DNA of 64,000 nucleotides from Halosegnis marinus (lineage in GTDB: Archaea > Halobacteriota > Halobacteria > Halobacteriales > Haloarculaceae). Positions 25,176 to 34,059 of this stretch are shown here, in pieces. Under the pieces are notes generated by a model. The model was not told where the DNA came from. It was given only the letters and a program-made list of their open reading frames with translations, and made no database searches. Within the stretch, counting starts at the first letter, position 1. Every line of letters begins with the position of its first letter. The stretch spans positions 1,922,001 to 1,986,000 of the forward strand of contig NZ_CP119802.1 in NCBI RefSeq assembly GCF_029338355.1. Reading direction: 5' to 3'. A program made the translations under genes and the position numbers.

Positions 25176-25356
25176 TCGGGTACCGTCGCCCGATAACCAC
25201 GGGGCATTATTATTACCACGCGGCGGGCGGGTGGCGGCGGACATTACTGCCGGGAATGGCGACACCGCCGGTCGCCCGCGCGACGGTGCGCCCCGACCGC
25301 GCGCGAGGTCGGGGCCGGACCGCGCCGCTCTTCACGTCGCGTCCCTGAGCGCGTGT

Positions 25357-25944
25357 ATGAACGAGCGGACCGTCCGCGCCCTCCAGTTCGCCGCGGTGCA
25401 GGTCGTCGGCGCGGTCGCGGTCGTCCACTTCGCCGTCGGCTCCGAACAGCTCGGGAGCCTCGCCGCGAACGGTCTGCTCGGCGACTACCTCGGCGGGCGC
25501 GTCCTCGAACGGCCGCGCGCGCCGCTGTTCCTGCTCTCGTCGCTCGCGCTCCTCGGCGGGATGGTCGCAGCGGGGCGCGGGTACGTCGAGCGCCGCACCG
25601 CCTACCAGCTCGGCATCGCCGCGATGCTCGTCTACCTCGGCGGGTGGGTCGCGTGGCACACCGTCCTCGACCACGGGTTCGCGCTGTCGGGGGGCGCGCC
25701 CGAGGCGACGGCCCACACGCACGGCGGCCTGCTCGACACGCTCTACTCGCACTACGTCGCGCCGCTCGCCGCGACGGTCGGCGCGGCGGCGAGCGAGGGC
25801 GGCTCCGCGCGCACTCTGCTCGGCATCGTCTCCGTCACGCTGGAACTGGTGGCGGTCGCGCTGCTCGCGGTCCTGCTCCGATACGACGCCGACGCGCGGG
25901 AGGGCGGTATCGACCTCGGCCTGACGCTCGACGCGCCCGAGTAG
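25357..25944 (+). CDS. multi-pass membrane protein, unknown
   Basis: 195 residues with four or five hydrophobic segments (FAAVQVVGAVAVVHFAVG, LFLLSSLALLGGMVAAG, LGIAAMLVYLGGWVAWH, LGIVSVTLELVAVALLAVLL). His residues occur near membrane helices (VVHF, AWHTVLDHGF, AHTHGGLLDTLYSHY), which could bind a metal or haem, but no known family is recognised. The start is the ATG MNERTVRALQF; the frame is open further upstream, but that part lacks coding character. Its stop abuts the gatB stop. Confidence 0.75.
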   Translation: MNERTVRALQFAAVQVVGAVAVVHFAVGSEQLGSLAANGLLGDYLGGRVLERPRAPLFLLSSLALLGGMVAAGRGYVERRTAYQLGIAAMLVYLGGWVAWHTVLDHGFALSGGAPEATAHTHGGLLDTLYSHYVAPLAATVGAAASEGGSARTLLGIVSVTLELVAVALLAVLLRYDADAREGGIDLGLTLDAPE

Positions 25945-27429
25945 CTACGGGAGCTCCTCGCGGAGCAGTTCGTTGACGGTGCCGGGGTCGGCGGAGCCGC
26001 CCGTCTTCCCCATCACCTGCCCGACGAGGAAGTTCACGGCCCCGTCGTCGCCGGCCTCGTAGTCGGCGACCGCCTCGGGGTTCTCCTCGATGACCTCGCG
26101 GACCGCAGCGAGCACCGCGTCGTCGTCCGTCTTCCCGAGCCCCTCCGCCTCGACCACCTCGTCGGGCGCGAGGCCGTCGTCGAGCATCCGGCGGAGGACG
26201 ACCTCCTCGGCGTTCTTCGTCGTTATCTCGTCGTCGGCGACGAGTTCGACGAGCCGCGTGAACTCGTTCAGCCGGCCGCTCACGTCCGTTACGGCCATGT
26301 CGCGGTAGTTCAGCTCCCCGAGGAGGTTGTCCGCGACCCACGTCGCCGCGAGGTCGGGGTCGAACTGCTCGGCCACGTCCTCGAAGAAGTCCGCTACCTG
26401 CTTCGTGGAGGTGAGCTTCGAGGCGGCCTCGCCGGAGAGGCCGTACTGCTCGCGGAAGCGGCGGCGGCGCGCGTCCGGCAGTTCCGGGATGGCGATGCGG
26501 TCCTTCCAGTCGGAGACCCGGAGCGGGGGCAGGTCGGCCTCGCGGAAGTAGCGGTAGTCCTTCTCCTCCTCCTTCGAGCGCATCGACACCGTGATGCCGC
26601 GCGACTCGTCCCAGTGGCGCGTCTCCTGTTCGACCTCGCGGCCGCGGCGGACGGCGTTCTTCTGGCGCGTCTCCTCGTAGGCCAGTGCCTTCTCGGCCCC
26701 CTTGTGCGAGGAGATGTTCTTCACCTCGGTGCGGTTCGCGGCTTCGAGCGTCTCGGTCGCGATGGTGCCGTCGTCGGCTATCTCGTCGCCGGGGACGATG
26801 GAGAGGTTCGCGTCGATGCGGAGCGAGCCGTCGCGCGTCGAGTCGAAGACGCCGAGGTACTCGAGCACCTCCTCCAGTTTCGCGAGGAACGCGCGGACCT
26901 CGCCCGCCCCGCGGAAGTCGGGCGCGGTGACGATCTCCATCAGCGGCGTCCCCGCGCGGTTGTAGTCCACGAGCGTGTAGTCGGCCGTGTCTATGGAGCC
27001 GCCCTTGTGCTGGAGGCTCCCGGGGTCCTCCTCCAGGTGGGCGCGCTCGATGGCGACGGTGCGCTCCTCGCCCTCGACGCGGAAGGAGAGCTCGCCGTCG
27101 GCACAGACGGGCGCGTCGTACTGCGTTATCTGGAAGTCCTTCGGCAGGTCGGGGTAGTAGTAGTTCTTCCGGTGGAAGCGGGTCTCCTCGGGGATGTCGG
27201 CGTCGATGGCCTTCCCCACCTTCACGGCGGCCTCGACCGCGCCCTCGTTGAGCACGGGGAGCGCGCCGGGGAGGCCGAGACAGGTCGGGCAGGTGCGCGT
27301 GTTGGGGCCGTCGCCGTCGTCGGCGTCGGTCGAACAGCCGCAGAAGATCTTCGTCGCCGTCTCCAGCTGGACGTGGACCTCCAGCCCGATGACGGCCGAG
27401 AGGTCCCGCTCGGCGGTCTGTGCGGTCAT
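25945..27429 (-). CDS. gatB: Asp/Glu-tRNA amidotransferase subunit B
   Basis: 494 residues, full length. The GatB core AVIGLEVHVQLETATKIFCGC, with the zinc-binding cysteines FCGCS and TCPTCLGLPG, is followed by the kinase domain (HRKNYYYPDLPKD, EEDPGSLQHKGG) and the C-terminal YqeY-like tRNA-binding domain (ETLLREELP-type ending). With GatA and GatC it converts misacylated Glu-tRNA-Gln or Asp-tRNA-Asn to the amide. The partner genes are not in this window, as is common in haloarchaea. Confidence 0.97.
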   Translation of the reverse strand: MTAQTAERDLSAVIGLEVHVQLETATKIFCGCSTDADDGDGPNTRTCPTCLGLPGALPVLNEGAVEAAVKVGKAIDADIPEETRFHRKNYYYPDLPKDFQITQYDAPVCADGELSFRVEGEERTVAIERAHLEEDPGSLQHKGGSIDTADYTLVDYNRAGTPLMEIVTAPDFRGAGEVRAFLAKLEEVLEYLGVFDSTRDGSLRIDANLSIVPGDEIADDGTIATETLEAANRTEVKNISSHKGAEKALAYEETRQKNAVRRGREVEQETRHWDESRGITVSMRSKEEEKDYRYFREADLPPLRVSDWKDRIAIPELPDARRRRFREQYGLSGEAASKLTSTKQVADFFEDVAEQFDPDLAATWVADNLLGELNYRDMAVTDVSGRLNEFTRLVELVADDEITTKNAEEVVLRRMLDDGLAPDEVVEAEGLGKTDDDAVLAAVREVIEENPEAVADYEAGDDGAVNFLVGQVMGKTGGSADPGTVNELLREELP

Positions 27430-27452
27430 TGGACACGGTTCCGCGGCCGCAC

Positions 27453-27460
27453 GCTTTAGC
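27453..27460 (-). promoter_or_regulatory. TATA-like box of gatB
   Basis: GCTAAAGC on the minus strand, 24-31 bases before the gatB ATG. Confidence 0.4.
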
Positions 27461-27472
27461 GTAACGGACCGC

Positions 27473-29011
27473 TCACCCGCCGTCCGCGACGGGCCTCGGC
27501 GGCTCCCCGTCGGTGACGCCCGCGTGGTCGAACGCGAGCCGCAGGCCGGCGTCCGCGGCCCGGTCGTAGCCCTCGAACCGCTCGGGTGTGAGTTCGGCGT
27601 CGGGAGTGAGCGTCCGGCCGTCCGGCTCGGGCACCCAGTGGTACAGCGCGCAGCCGACGCGCCCCGCGAGGCCGGTGTTCGGCAGTTCGATACCCACCGG
27701 CTCGCCGAAGCTCACGGGTGCCTGTCCGGAGGGGACGCCGACCACGTCCGCGCCGAACGCGGTGAGCTGTGCCGCGCCTGCGAACCCCGACGACATGGTG
27801 CTCGCCGAGACGGCGACGACGAGGCGGTCGGGGTCGAGCGCTCCCGCGTACGACCCGTCGTCCAGCAGGTCGGCACACGTCCCCGAGCGCCGGAGCCGCG
27901 CTTCGAGCGCGTCGCGGTCGCCCCGCGTCGCGTCGAGGTAGTCGGAGAGGTCGTACGCCGCCGGCTCCGCGACCGTGTCGTCCGGGTCGCCGTAGCGCTC
28001 GCGGTGCCGCTCCGTCCGCCGTTTGGCCGCGCGGGTCGCGCCGGCTATCCGCTCGACGCCCGCCAGCCCGTCCAGCAGGTAGGCGAGCACGGACACGAAC
28101 CGGGAGTCTCCCCCGGGGTTGTCCCGCAGGTCCACGACGACTCTTTCCGGGTCGGCGTCCGCGAGCTCGGTCAGCGCCCCGACCATCGACGGGAGCGCGG
28201 CCACCGTCGCGTCGAGGTCGTCGGGCGGGTCGCCGCCGACGTGGCGGCCGTAGGCGGCCTCGGCGAGGCCGGCGGCGCTGCCGGCGTCGTTCGCCACGAA
28301 CGCCTCCAGGCTCTCGCGGTACCCCTGCAGGTCGCCGGGGACGAACAGCGCCGCGTCGCCGGCGTACCGACGGACGCGGGGGCCCGTTCCTTCGGGCGCG
28401 GGGACCGACTCTTCGAGGGTCGCGTCGAGGTCGCGCCCGGGGTCGCCGAACGGAACGGCGACCTCGCGGTCCCCCTCGGGCGTCGAGAGCCGGAGCGTGG
28501 CCTCCGCGGGCGGGTCGTCGCGCTCAAGCAGTCGCGCGAGCGGTCGCGGCGTCCGGACGGCCAGCGAGAGGCGTAACAGCGCCGTGCTCGGGTTCTCGAC
28601 CCCGTGGAATCGCGCGACCCGGTCCGCCAGCGTGTCGAGCGGCACGCCACCGACCGCGAGCAGGTGCGCGCCGAGCAGGTCGGCGCGGTCCTCGGGAACC
28701 GCGTCCACGTAGAGGCGGTCGCCGACGGCGCGGAACGAGACCGGCAGCCGGTCGCGCTCGTCGCCGTGTTCCGGCGGGAACAGCGTCGAGTGGGCGTCCG
28801 CTAGCCCCGAGACGAGCGGCGCGGCCCGGCGGTAGAACGCCTCCGTCGTCGCCTCGTCCGGGAGGTCCCGGACGGCCCGTTCGAGTTCCGCGTGGAGCGC
28901 GACCCGGCCGTCGCGACCCCGCGTCGGCTCCGGGTGGAGCGCCTCGACCTCGGCCACGAGGTGTCGGAGGTCCGCGGCCATCGCCTCGCGTGCGTGCGTG
29001 TCGTCCGTCAC
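27473..29011 (-). CDS. S41-type peptidase-like protein
   Basis: 512 residues. The region VVVDLRDNPGGDS followed by VVAVSASTMSSGFAGAAQ is typical of S41 (tail-specific/tricorn-core type) serine peptidases, with the nucleophile expected among the SxxSS residues. The N-terminal 200 residues are helical with a domain resembling the S41 cap. No PDZ domain and no signal peptide are clear, so it is probably cytoplasmic. Start uncertain: GTG at 29011 (VTDDTHAREAM) or the ATG ten codons later. It ends 43 bases before gatB on the same strand. Confidence 0.82.
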   Translation of the reverse strand: MTDDTHAREAMAADLRHLVAEVEALHPEPTRGRDGRVALHAELERAVRDLPDEATTEAFYRRAAPLVSGLADAHSTLFPPEHGDERDRLPVSFRAVGDRLYVDAVPEDRADLLGAHLLAVGGVPLDTLADRVARFHGVENPSTALLRLSLAVRTPRPLARLLERDDPPAEATLRLSTPEGDREVAVPFGDPGRDLDATLEESVPAPEGTGPRVRRYAGDAALFVPGDLQGYRESLEAFVANDAGSAAGLAEAAYGRHVGGDPPDDLDATVAALPSMVGALTELADADPERVVVDLRDNPGGDSRFVSVLAYLLDGLAGVERIAGATRAAKRRTERHRERYGDPDDTVAEPAAYDLSDYLDATRGDRDALEARLRRSGTCADLLDDGSYAGALDPDRLVVAVSASTMSSGFAGAAQLTAFGADVVGVPSGQAPVSFGEPVGIELPNTGLAGRVGCALYHWVPEPDGRTLTPDAELTPERFEGYDRAADAGLRLAFDHAGVTDGEPPRPVADGG

Positions 29012-29129
29012 GACCGGCGTGCCGGGGCGGGCGACAATCGGTCTTGGGGTCCGGCGCGTCGTCTCAGCATCTCCAGACGAACCCGACCCCGCCGAACGTA
29101 TCAGGAGCCATGTCATTGTCTGACGCAAG

Positions 29130-29135
29130 TTTAAG
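29130..29135 (+). promoter_or_regulatory. TATA-like box of the smc cluster
   Basis: TTTAAG 25-30 bases before the ATG at 29160, the strongest TATA-like sequence in the region and consistent with a leaderless operon. Confidence 0.55.
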
Positions 29136-29159
29136 TCCGTAGGGACAGGCGGTAGGGAC

Positions 29160-29480
29160 ATGACAGGCAACCGGGTGGAGGAGCTGGAGGCCCAGATGAA
29201 GGAACTGCGCGCGACGGTCTCCGGGCTCACGGACGAGCTCGTGGAGACGAAGGAACGGCTCCGGCTCATCGAGGACCACTTCGGCCCCGAGCTCGACGAG
29301 ATAATCGAGGGCAAGAGCAGCCGCGCCGACGCGCGCTCGTCGCTGAGCGGGGCCGAGGCGACCCCCGAGCCCGCGAGCCCGCAGGAGGAGACCCCCGACG
29401 AGGCGGCCGACGAAGCTAATGCCGAGGAGGAGGAAGCCGACGACGAGAGCGCCGGGACCGACGACATCATCGTCGCGTAA
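29160..29480 (+). CDS. small coiled-coil protein upstream of smc (DUF7518-type)
   Basis: 106 residues. Residues 5-50 form a coiled coil (VEELEAQMKELRATVSGL and onward), and the rest is a low-complexity acidic tail (EEEEADDESAGTDD). I recall this layout as haloarchaeal DUF7518. It is the first gene of the smc-scpA cluster, 22 bases before smc, so it is likely co-expressed with the condensin genes. Whether it binds Smc is unknown. Confidence 0.8.
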   Translation: MTGNRVEELEAQMKELRATVSGLTDELVETKERLRLIEDHFGPELDEIIEGKSSRADARSSLSGAEATPEPASPQEETPDEAADEANAEEEEADDESAGTDDIIVA

Positions 29481-29502
29481 CCGGGCCGCCACGAGCGCCC
29501 CC

Positions 29503-32500
29503 ATGCACATCAAAGAGCTCGTACTGGACGACTTCAAGAGCTTCGGCCGGAAGACGCGTATCCCCTTCTACGAGGACTTCACGACCATCAGCGGGCCCAA
29601 CGGCTCGGGCAAGTCGAACATCATCGACTCCGTGCTGTTCGCGCTGGGGCTCGCGCGCACGTCGGGCATCCGCGCCGAGAAGCTCACGGACCTCATCTAC
29701 GACCCCGGCCACGACGACGAGGACGGGTTCGCGGGCGAGCGCGAGGCCGCCGTCGAGGTCGTCCTCGCCAACGAGGACCGCACGCTCACCCGCGAGCAGG
29801 TCGTCTCCGCCGCCGGCACCGAGGACGTCGGCGACGTCGAGGAGATAACCGTCCGCCGCCGCGTCAAGCAGACCGACGAGGACACCTACTACTCGTACTA
29901 CTACCTCAACGGCCGCTCGGTGAACCTCTCCGACATCCGCGACCTGCTCGCGCAGGCCGGCGTCACCCCGGAGGGGTACAACGTCGTGATGCAGGGCGAC
30001 GTGACCGAGATAATCACCATGTCGCCGTACGCGCGCCGCGGCATCATCGACGAGATAGCCGGCGTCGCGGAGTTCGACGCCAAGAAGGAGGACGCGTTCG
30101 GCGAACTCGAAACCGTCCAGGAGCGCGTCGACGAGGCGGAACTCCGCATCGAGGAGAAGGAGGAGCGGCTCGCCCAACTGGAGGACGAACGCGAGACGGC
30201 GCTCAAGTACCAACGGCTCCGCGACGACAAGGAGGAGTACGAGGGGTACCTGAAGGCCGCCGAACTGGAGGACAAGCGCGCGGAACTCGCGGAGAAGCGC
30301 GCGAGTATCGAGGCCCACGAGGAGGACCTCGCGGACCTGCGGCGCGAGCTCGACGAGCGGCAGGGCCGCGTCACGCGCCTGGAGGAGGACCTCGCGGACC
30401 TCAACCACGAGATCGAGCGGAAGGGCGAGGACGAACAGCTCGAGATCAAGCGCGAGATAGAGGAGATAAAGGGGGAGATCGGCCGCTTCGAGGACCGCAT
30501 CGAGGCGCAGAAGGAGCGTATCGAGGAGGCCGAGAACGCCCGCTCGCAGGCGTTCGTCCAGATAGACCGCAAGCAGGAGACGGTGGACGAACTGGCGAGC
30601 GACATCCGCGAGCGGAAGGTCCGCAAGGCGTCGCTGAAGGCCGACAAGGAGGAGAAGCGCGACGAACTCGACGGAATCGAGGCCGAGATCGCCGACCTCG
30701 ACACGGAGTACGAGGACCTGCGCGACGCCATCGAGGAGCGGCGCGAGCGGCTCGACGCGCTCCGCGACGAGAAGAACGAGCTCCAGCGCGAGCAGGACCG
30801 CCTCCTCGACGAGGCGCGCCGCCGTTCGACGGAGAAGCGCGAGAAGGAGGAGCAGATAGAGACCGCGAAGGCCCAGATACCCGACATCGAGGCCGAGAAG
30901 TCCGACCTCGAGTCCGAACTGGAGAAGGCCGAGGCGAACCTCGACACCATCTCCGAGGTCGTCGAGGACCTGAAGGCCGAGAAGACGGCCCTACAGGACG
31001 ACCTCGACGACGTGGAGAGCGACATCGCGGCCAAACAGCAGGAGTACGCCCAGATCGAGGCGCGCGCCGGAGAATCGGGCGACTCCTCGTTCGGCCGCGC
31101 GGTCTCGACCGTGCTGAACGGCGGGCTGGACGGCGTCCACGGCGCGGTCGCGCAGCTCGGCTCCGTCTCGCCGGAGTACGCCGAGGCGGCCGAGACGGCC
31201 GCGGGCGGCCGGATGGCGAACGTCGTCGTGGACGACGACTCCGTCGGCGAGCGGTGTATCGACTACCTCAAGCAGCGCAACGCGGGTCGGGCGACGTTCC
31301 TCCCGATGACGGAGATGCACGCGCGCTCGCTCCCCTCGACGCCCTCGCTCCCCGGGGTCGTGGACTTCGCGTACAACCTCGTGGACTTCGACCCGCAGTA
31401 CAGCGAGGTGTTCTCGTACGTGCTCGGCGACACGCTCGTCGTCGAGGACATGCAGACGGCCCGCGACCTGATGGGCGACTTCCGGCTCGTCACGCTGGAG
31501 GGCGACCTCGTGGAGAAGTCCGGCGCGATGACCGGCGGCTCCACGTCCGGGTCGCGCTACTCCTTCGAGAAGGGCGGCGAGGGACAGCTCCAGCGCGTCG
31601 CGGAACAGATACAGGCGCTGGAGGACGAGCGCGCGTCCATCCGCGAGGACGTGCGCGACGTGGACGGGCGGCTGGACGACGCGCGCGACCGGAAGAGCGA
31701 CGCCGCCGACAAGGTGCGCGACATCGAGGCGTCCATCGAGCGCAAGGAGTCGGAGCTCGACGGCATCCGCGAGGAGGTCGCGAGCCTGGAAGCCGACCTC
31801 GACGACATCGAGTCGGAGCGCGAGGAGACCCAGGCCGAGATGGAGGAGATCGAGTCGGCCATCGGCGAGAAGCAGTCGGAGATCGAGACGCTGGAGGACG
31901 AGGTCGCGGAGCGACAGGCGGAACTGGAGGACTCCGAGGTGCGCGAACTCAACGAGCGCGCCGAGGCGGTTCGCGAGGAGATCGCCGACCTCGACTCGCG
32001 GATGGACGACCTCGACGCCGACCTGAACGAACTCGGGCTCGAGAAGCAGTACGCCGAGGACGCCATCGAGGACCTCCACGACACCATCGAGTCGGCACAG
32101 AACAAGAAGGCGGACGCACAGGAGACCGTCGCCGACCTCGAAGCCGAGATCGAGGAGAAGGAGGCCGTCCTCGAAACCAAACACGAGGCCGTCGCGGACC
32201 TGGAGGAGGAGCTGACCGAGCTCAAATCCGAGCGCGAGGACCTGCGCGAGCAGGTGCGCGAGGCGAAGGACGCCCGCGACGAACAGCGCGCGACGGTCGC
32301 CGAGGTCGAGGGCGAACTCGACGAGCTCCGCGACGCCGTCTCCCGGCTCGAATGGGAGGTGGACGAACTGGCCTCGCAGGTCGGCGACTACGACGCCGAC
32401 GACATCCCGGACCTCTCGAGCGTGAAGGGCCAGATAACGAAGCTGGAGAACCGGATGGCGGAGCTCGAACCCGTCAACATGCTCGCCATCGACGAGTACG

Positions 32501-33078
32501 ACGACGTCGCCGCGGACCTGGAGGACCTCACGGACAAGCGCGAGACGCTCCAGGAGGAGGCCGACGGCATCCGCGACCGCATCGACGAGTTCGAGGCGCG
32601 CAAGAAGGAGACGTTCATGGAGGCGTACGAGGGCATCAACGAGGAGTTCGAGGACATCTTCGCGCGGCTGTCGAACGGCTCGGGCGAACTCGTCCTCGAA
32701 GAGCCCGACGACCCCTTCGAGGGCGGGATGACGATGAAGGCCCAGCCGCGGGACAAGCCGGTCCAGCGGCTCGACGCGATGAGCGGCGGGGAGAAGTCGC
32801 TGACCGCGCTCGCCTTCATCTTCGCCATCCAGCGGTACAACCCCGCGCCGTTCTACGCGCTCGACGAGGTGGACGCCTTCCTCGACGCCGCCAACGCCGA
32901 GATGGTCGGCGAGATGGTGGACGACCTCGCGGGCGACGCGCAGTTCATCGTCGTCTCGCACCGCTCCGCGCTCCTCGAACGCTCCGAGCGCGCCATCGGC
33001 GTGACGATGCTGGACGACAACGTCTCGGCGGTGACCGGCATCGACCTCTCGGGACAGGGGGTGCCGGCGGATGACTAG
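29503..33078 (+). CDS. smc: chromosome segregation/condensin ATPase Smc
   Basis: 1191 residues, full length. Walker A GPNGSGKSN near residue 32-40, two long coiled-coil arms and a hinge at about 527-680 (SFGRAVSTVLNGG to SGAMTGGSTSG, with the conserved glycines). The ABC signature MSGGEKSLTALAF is near 1091 and Walker B FYALDEVDAFLDAAN near 1117. Smc dimerises at the hinge and compacts DNA in an ATP-driven way with ScpA kleisin. The arms are extremely Glu/Asp-rich. The ATG (MHIKELVLDDFKSFG) is the only start matching the family N-terminus. scpA follows. Confidence 0.98.
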   Translation: MHIKELVLDDFKSFGRKTRIPFYEDFTTISGPNGSGKSNIIDSVLFALGLARTSGIRAEKLTDLIYDPGHDDEDGFAGEREAAVEVVLANEDRTLTREQVVSAAGTEDVGDVEEITVRRRVKQTDEDTYYSYYYLNGRSVNLSDIRDLLAQAGVTPEGYNVVMQGDVTEIITMSPYARRGIIDEIAGVAEFDAKKEDAFGELETVQERVDEAELRIEEKEERLAQLEDERETALKYQRLRDDKEEYEGYLKAAELEDKRAELAEKRASIEAHEEDLADLRRELDERQGRVTRLEEDLADLNHEIERKGEDEQLEIKREIEEIKGEIGRFEDRIEAQKERIEEAENARSQAFVQIDRKQETVDELASDIRERKVRKASLKADKEEKRDELDGIEAEIADLDTEYEDLRDAIEERRERLDALRDEKNELQREQDRLLDEARRRSTEKREKEEQIETAKAQIPDIEAEKSDLESELEKAEANLDTISEVVEDLKAEKTALQDDLDDVESDIAAKQQEYAQIEARAGESGDSSFGRAVSTVLNGGLDGVHGAVAQLGSVSPEYAEAAETAAGGRMANVVVDDDSVGERCIDYLKQRNAGRATFLPMTEMHARSLPSTPSLPGVVDFAYNLVDFDPQYSEVFSYVLGDTLVVEDMQTARDLMGDFRLVTLEGDLVEKSGAMTGGSTSGSRYSFEKGGEGQLQRVAEQIQALEDERASIREDVRDVDGRLDDARDRKSDAADKVRDIEASIERKESELDGIREEVASLEADLDDIESEREETQAEMEEIESAIGEKQSEIETLEDEVAERQAELEDSEVRELNERAEAVREEIADLDSRMDDLDADLNELGLEKQYAEDAIEDLHDTIESAQNKKADAQETVADLEAEIEEKEAVLETKHEAVADLEEELTELKSEREDLREQVREAKDARDEQRATVAEVEGELDELRDAVSRLEWEVDELASQVGDYDADDIPDLSSVKGQITKLENRMAELEPVNMLAIDEYDDVAADLEDLTDKRETLQEEADGIRDRIDEFEARKKETFMEAYEGINEEFEDIFARLSNGSGELVLEEPDDPFEGGMTMKAQPRDKPVQRLDAMSGGEKSLTALAFIFAIQRYNPAPFYALDEVDAFLDAANAEMVGEMVDDLAGDAQFIVVSHRSALLERSERAIGVTMLDDNVSAVTGIDLSGQGVPADD

Positions 33079-33160
33079 CGGGACGCGACCGGCGGGACCG
33101 GCCCGGAACGCGCGAGCGGGCGACGCCCGCGAGCGGCCGACCGGAGGGGGCGAGCGATGA
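33071..33160 (+). CDS. 29-codon micro-ORF bridging smc and scpA
   Basis: An ATG eight bases inside the end of smc opens a 29-codon frame, Arg-rich (MTSGTRPAGPARNARAGDAR and onward), whose TGA overlaps the scpA ATG (ATGA). It may only pass ribosomes from smc to scpA. A purine-rich GGAGGGG at 33142-33148 also lies nine bases before the scpA start, so scpA could be initiated on its own. Protein product unproven. Confidence 0.3.
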   Translation: MTSGTRPAGPARNARAGDARERPTGGGER

Positions 33161-34056
33161 GCGACGACGACGTCCCGCTCAACATCGCGGGCCACGAGGC
33201 CGAGAAGCGCCGGCGCGAGGGCGACGACGGGGCGGACGACGTGCTCTCGGAGTTCGACGTGTCGAGCGACGACGAGGAGGTCGAGCCGGTCGAACTGCTC
33301 GTCCAGCTGGCGAAGGACGGCGAGATAGAGCCGTGGGACATCGACATCGTCCGCGTCACGGACGTCTTCCTCGACCGGCTGGACGAGGCGGACCTCCGGG
33401 CCGGCGGCCGGGCGCTCTTCTACGCCTCGGTCCTCCTCCGGATGAAGTCGGACGCGATGCTCGACGACGAGGAGCCGGAGCCGGACCCCTTCGAGGCGGA
33501 GCAGGCGTGGGACGAGTCGAACCCGGACCCGTTCGCCGCGCTGGAACGGGAGATGGACCGACGGCTCGACCGCAAACACGCCCGCGGCACGCCGCGGACG
33601 CTGGACGAACTCGTCCGGGAACTCCGCGAGCGCGAGCGCGAGACGGTGTGGAAGGAGTCGCGCAGCTACGACACCTCGGACTCGCCCGGCGGTTACGCGC
33701 GCGGCACGCAGACGCTCTCGTACCACGGCGGCGACGACTTCCGGATGGACGACGAGCCGCGCGAGGCGGACGCGCTCGGGACGGCCCACGACGAGCACAT
33801 GGAGGACATCATCTCGGACGTGTACCTCGCGTGCCAACAGCAGTACGACAAGGGCCGCGACGAGGTGCTGTACGCCGAGATAGAGGGCGCGGGCGGCTCC
33901 CGCGTGGACACGTTCCTCGGCCTCCTCTTCCTAGCCCACCGCGGGCAGGTCCGCCTCCAGCAGGACGACCTGTTCGGCGACCTGTGGGTGCGCGACCCCG
34001 CGGCCGTGAACGACGGGGCGGAGGTCGCGGCCGACGGCGGCCGTCCGCAACAGTAG
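33157..34056 (+). CDS. scpA: segregation and condensation protein A (kleisin)
   Basis: 299 residues. Kleisin features: VEPVELLVQLAKDGEIEPWDIDIVRVTDVFLDRL in the N-terminal Smc-binding part, ALFYASVLLRMKSDAML, and a C-terminal winged helix (VDTFLGLLFLAHRGQVRLQQDDLFGDLWV). It bridges the Smc heads. The acidic linker in the middle is long, as in haloarchaea. The start is the ATG preceded by GGAGGGG and overlapping the micro-ORF stop. Convergent with the MTA phosphorylase gene three bases away. Confidence 0.93.
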   Translation: MSDDDVPLNIAGHEAEKRRREGDDGADDVLSEFDVSSDDEEVEPVELLVQLAKDGEIEPWDIDIVRVTDVFLDRLDEADLRAGGRALFYASVLLRMKSDAMLDDEEPEPDPFEAEQAWDESNPDPFAALEREMDRRLDRKHARGTPRTLDELVRELRERERETVWKESRSYDTSDSPGGYARGTQTLSYHGGDDFRMDDEPREADALGTAHDEHMEDIISDVYLACQQQYDKGRDEVLYAEIEGAGGSRVDTFLGLLFLAHRGQVRLQQDDLFGDLWVRDPAAVNDGAEVAADGGRPQQ

Positions 34057-34059
34057 CCC

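Noticed and set aside
23287-25200. 637-codon minus-strand frame over the phosphodiesterase gene and the structured gap
   Set aside because: Out of frame with the clear alkaline-phosphatase-fold protein; Arg-rich shadow.
30991-33837. 948-codon minus-strand frame antisense to smc
   Set aside because: It mirrors the highly regular smc codons; its protein is Val/Leu/Arg-rich with no domain and no promoter. Smc has all family motifs.
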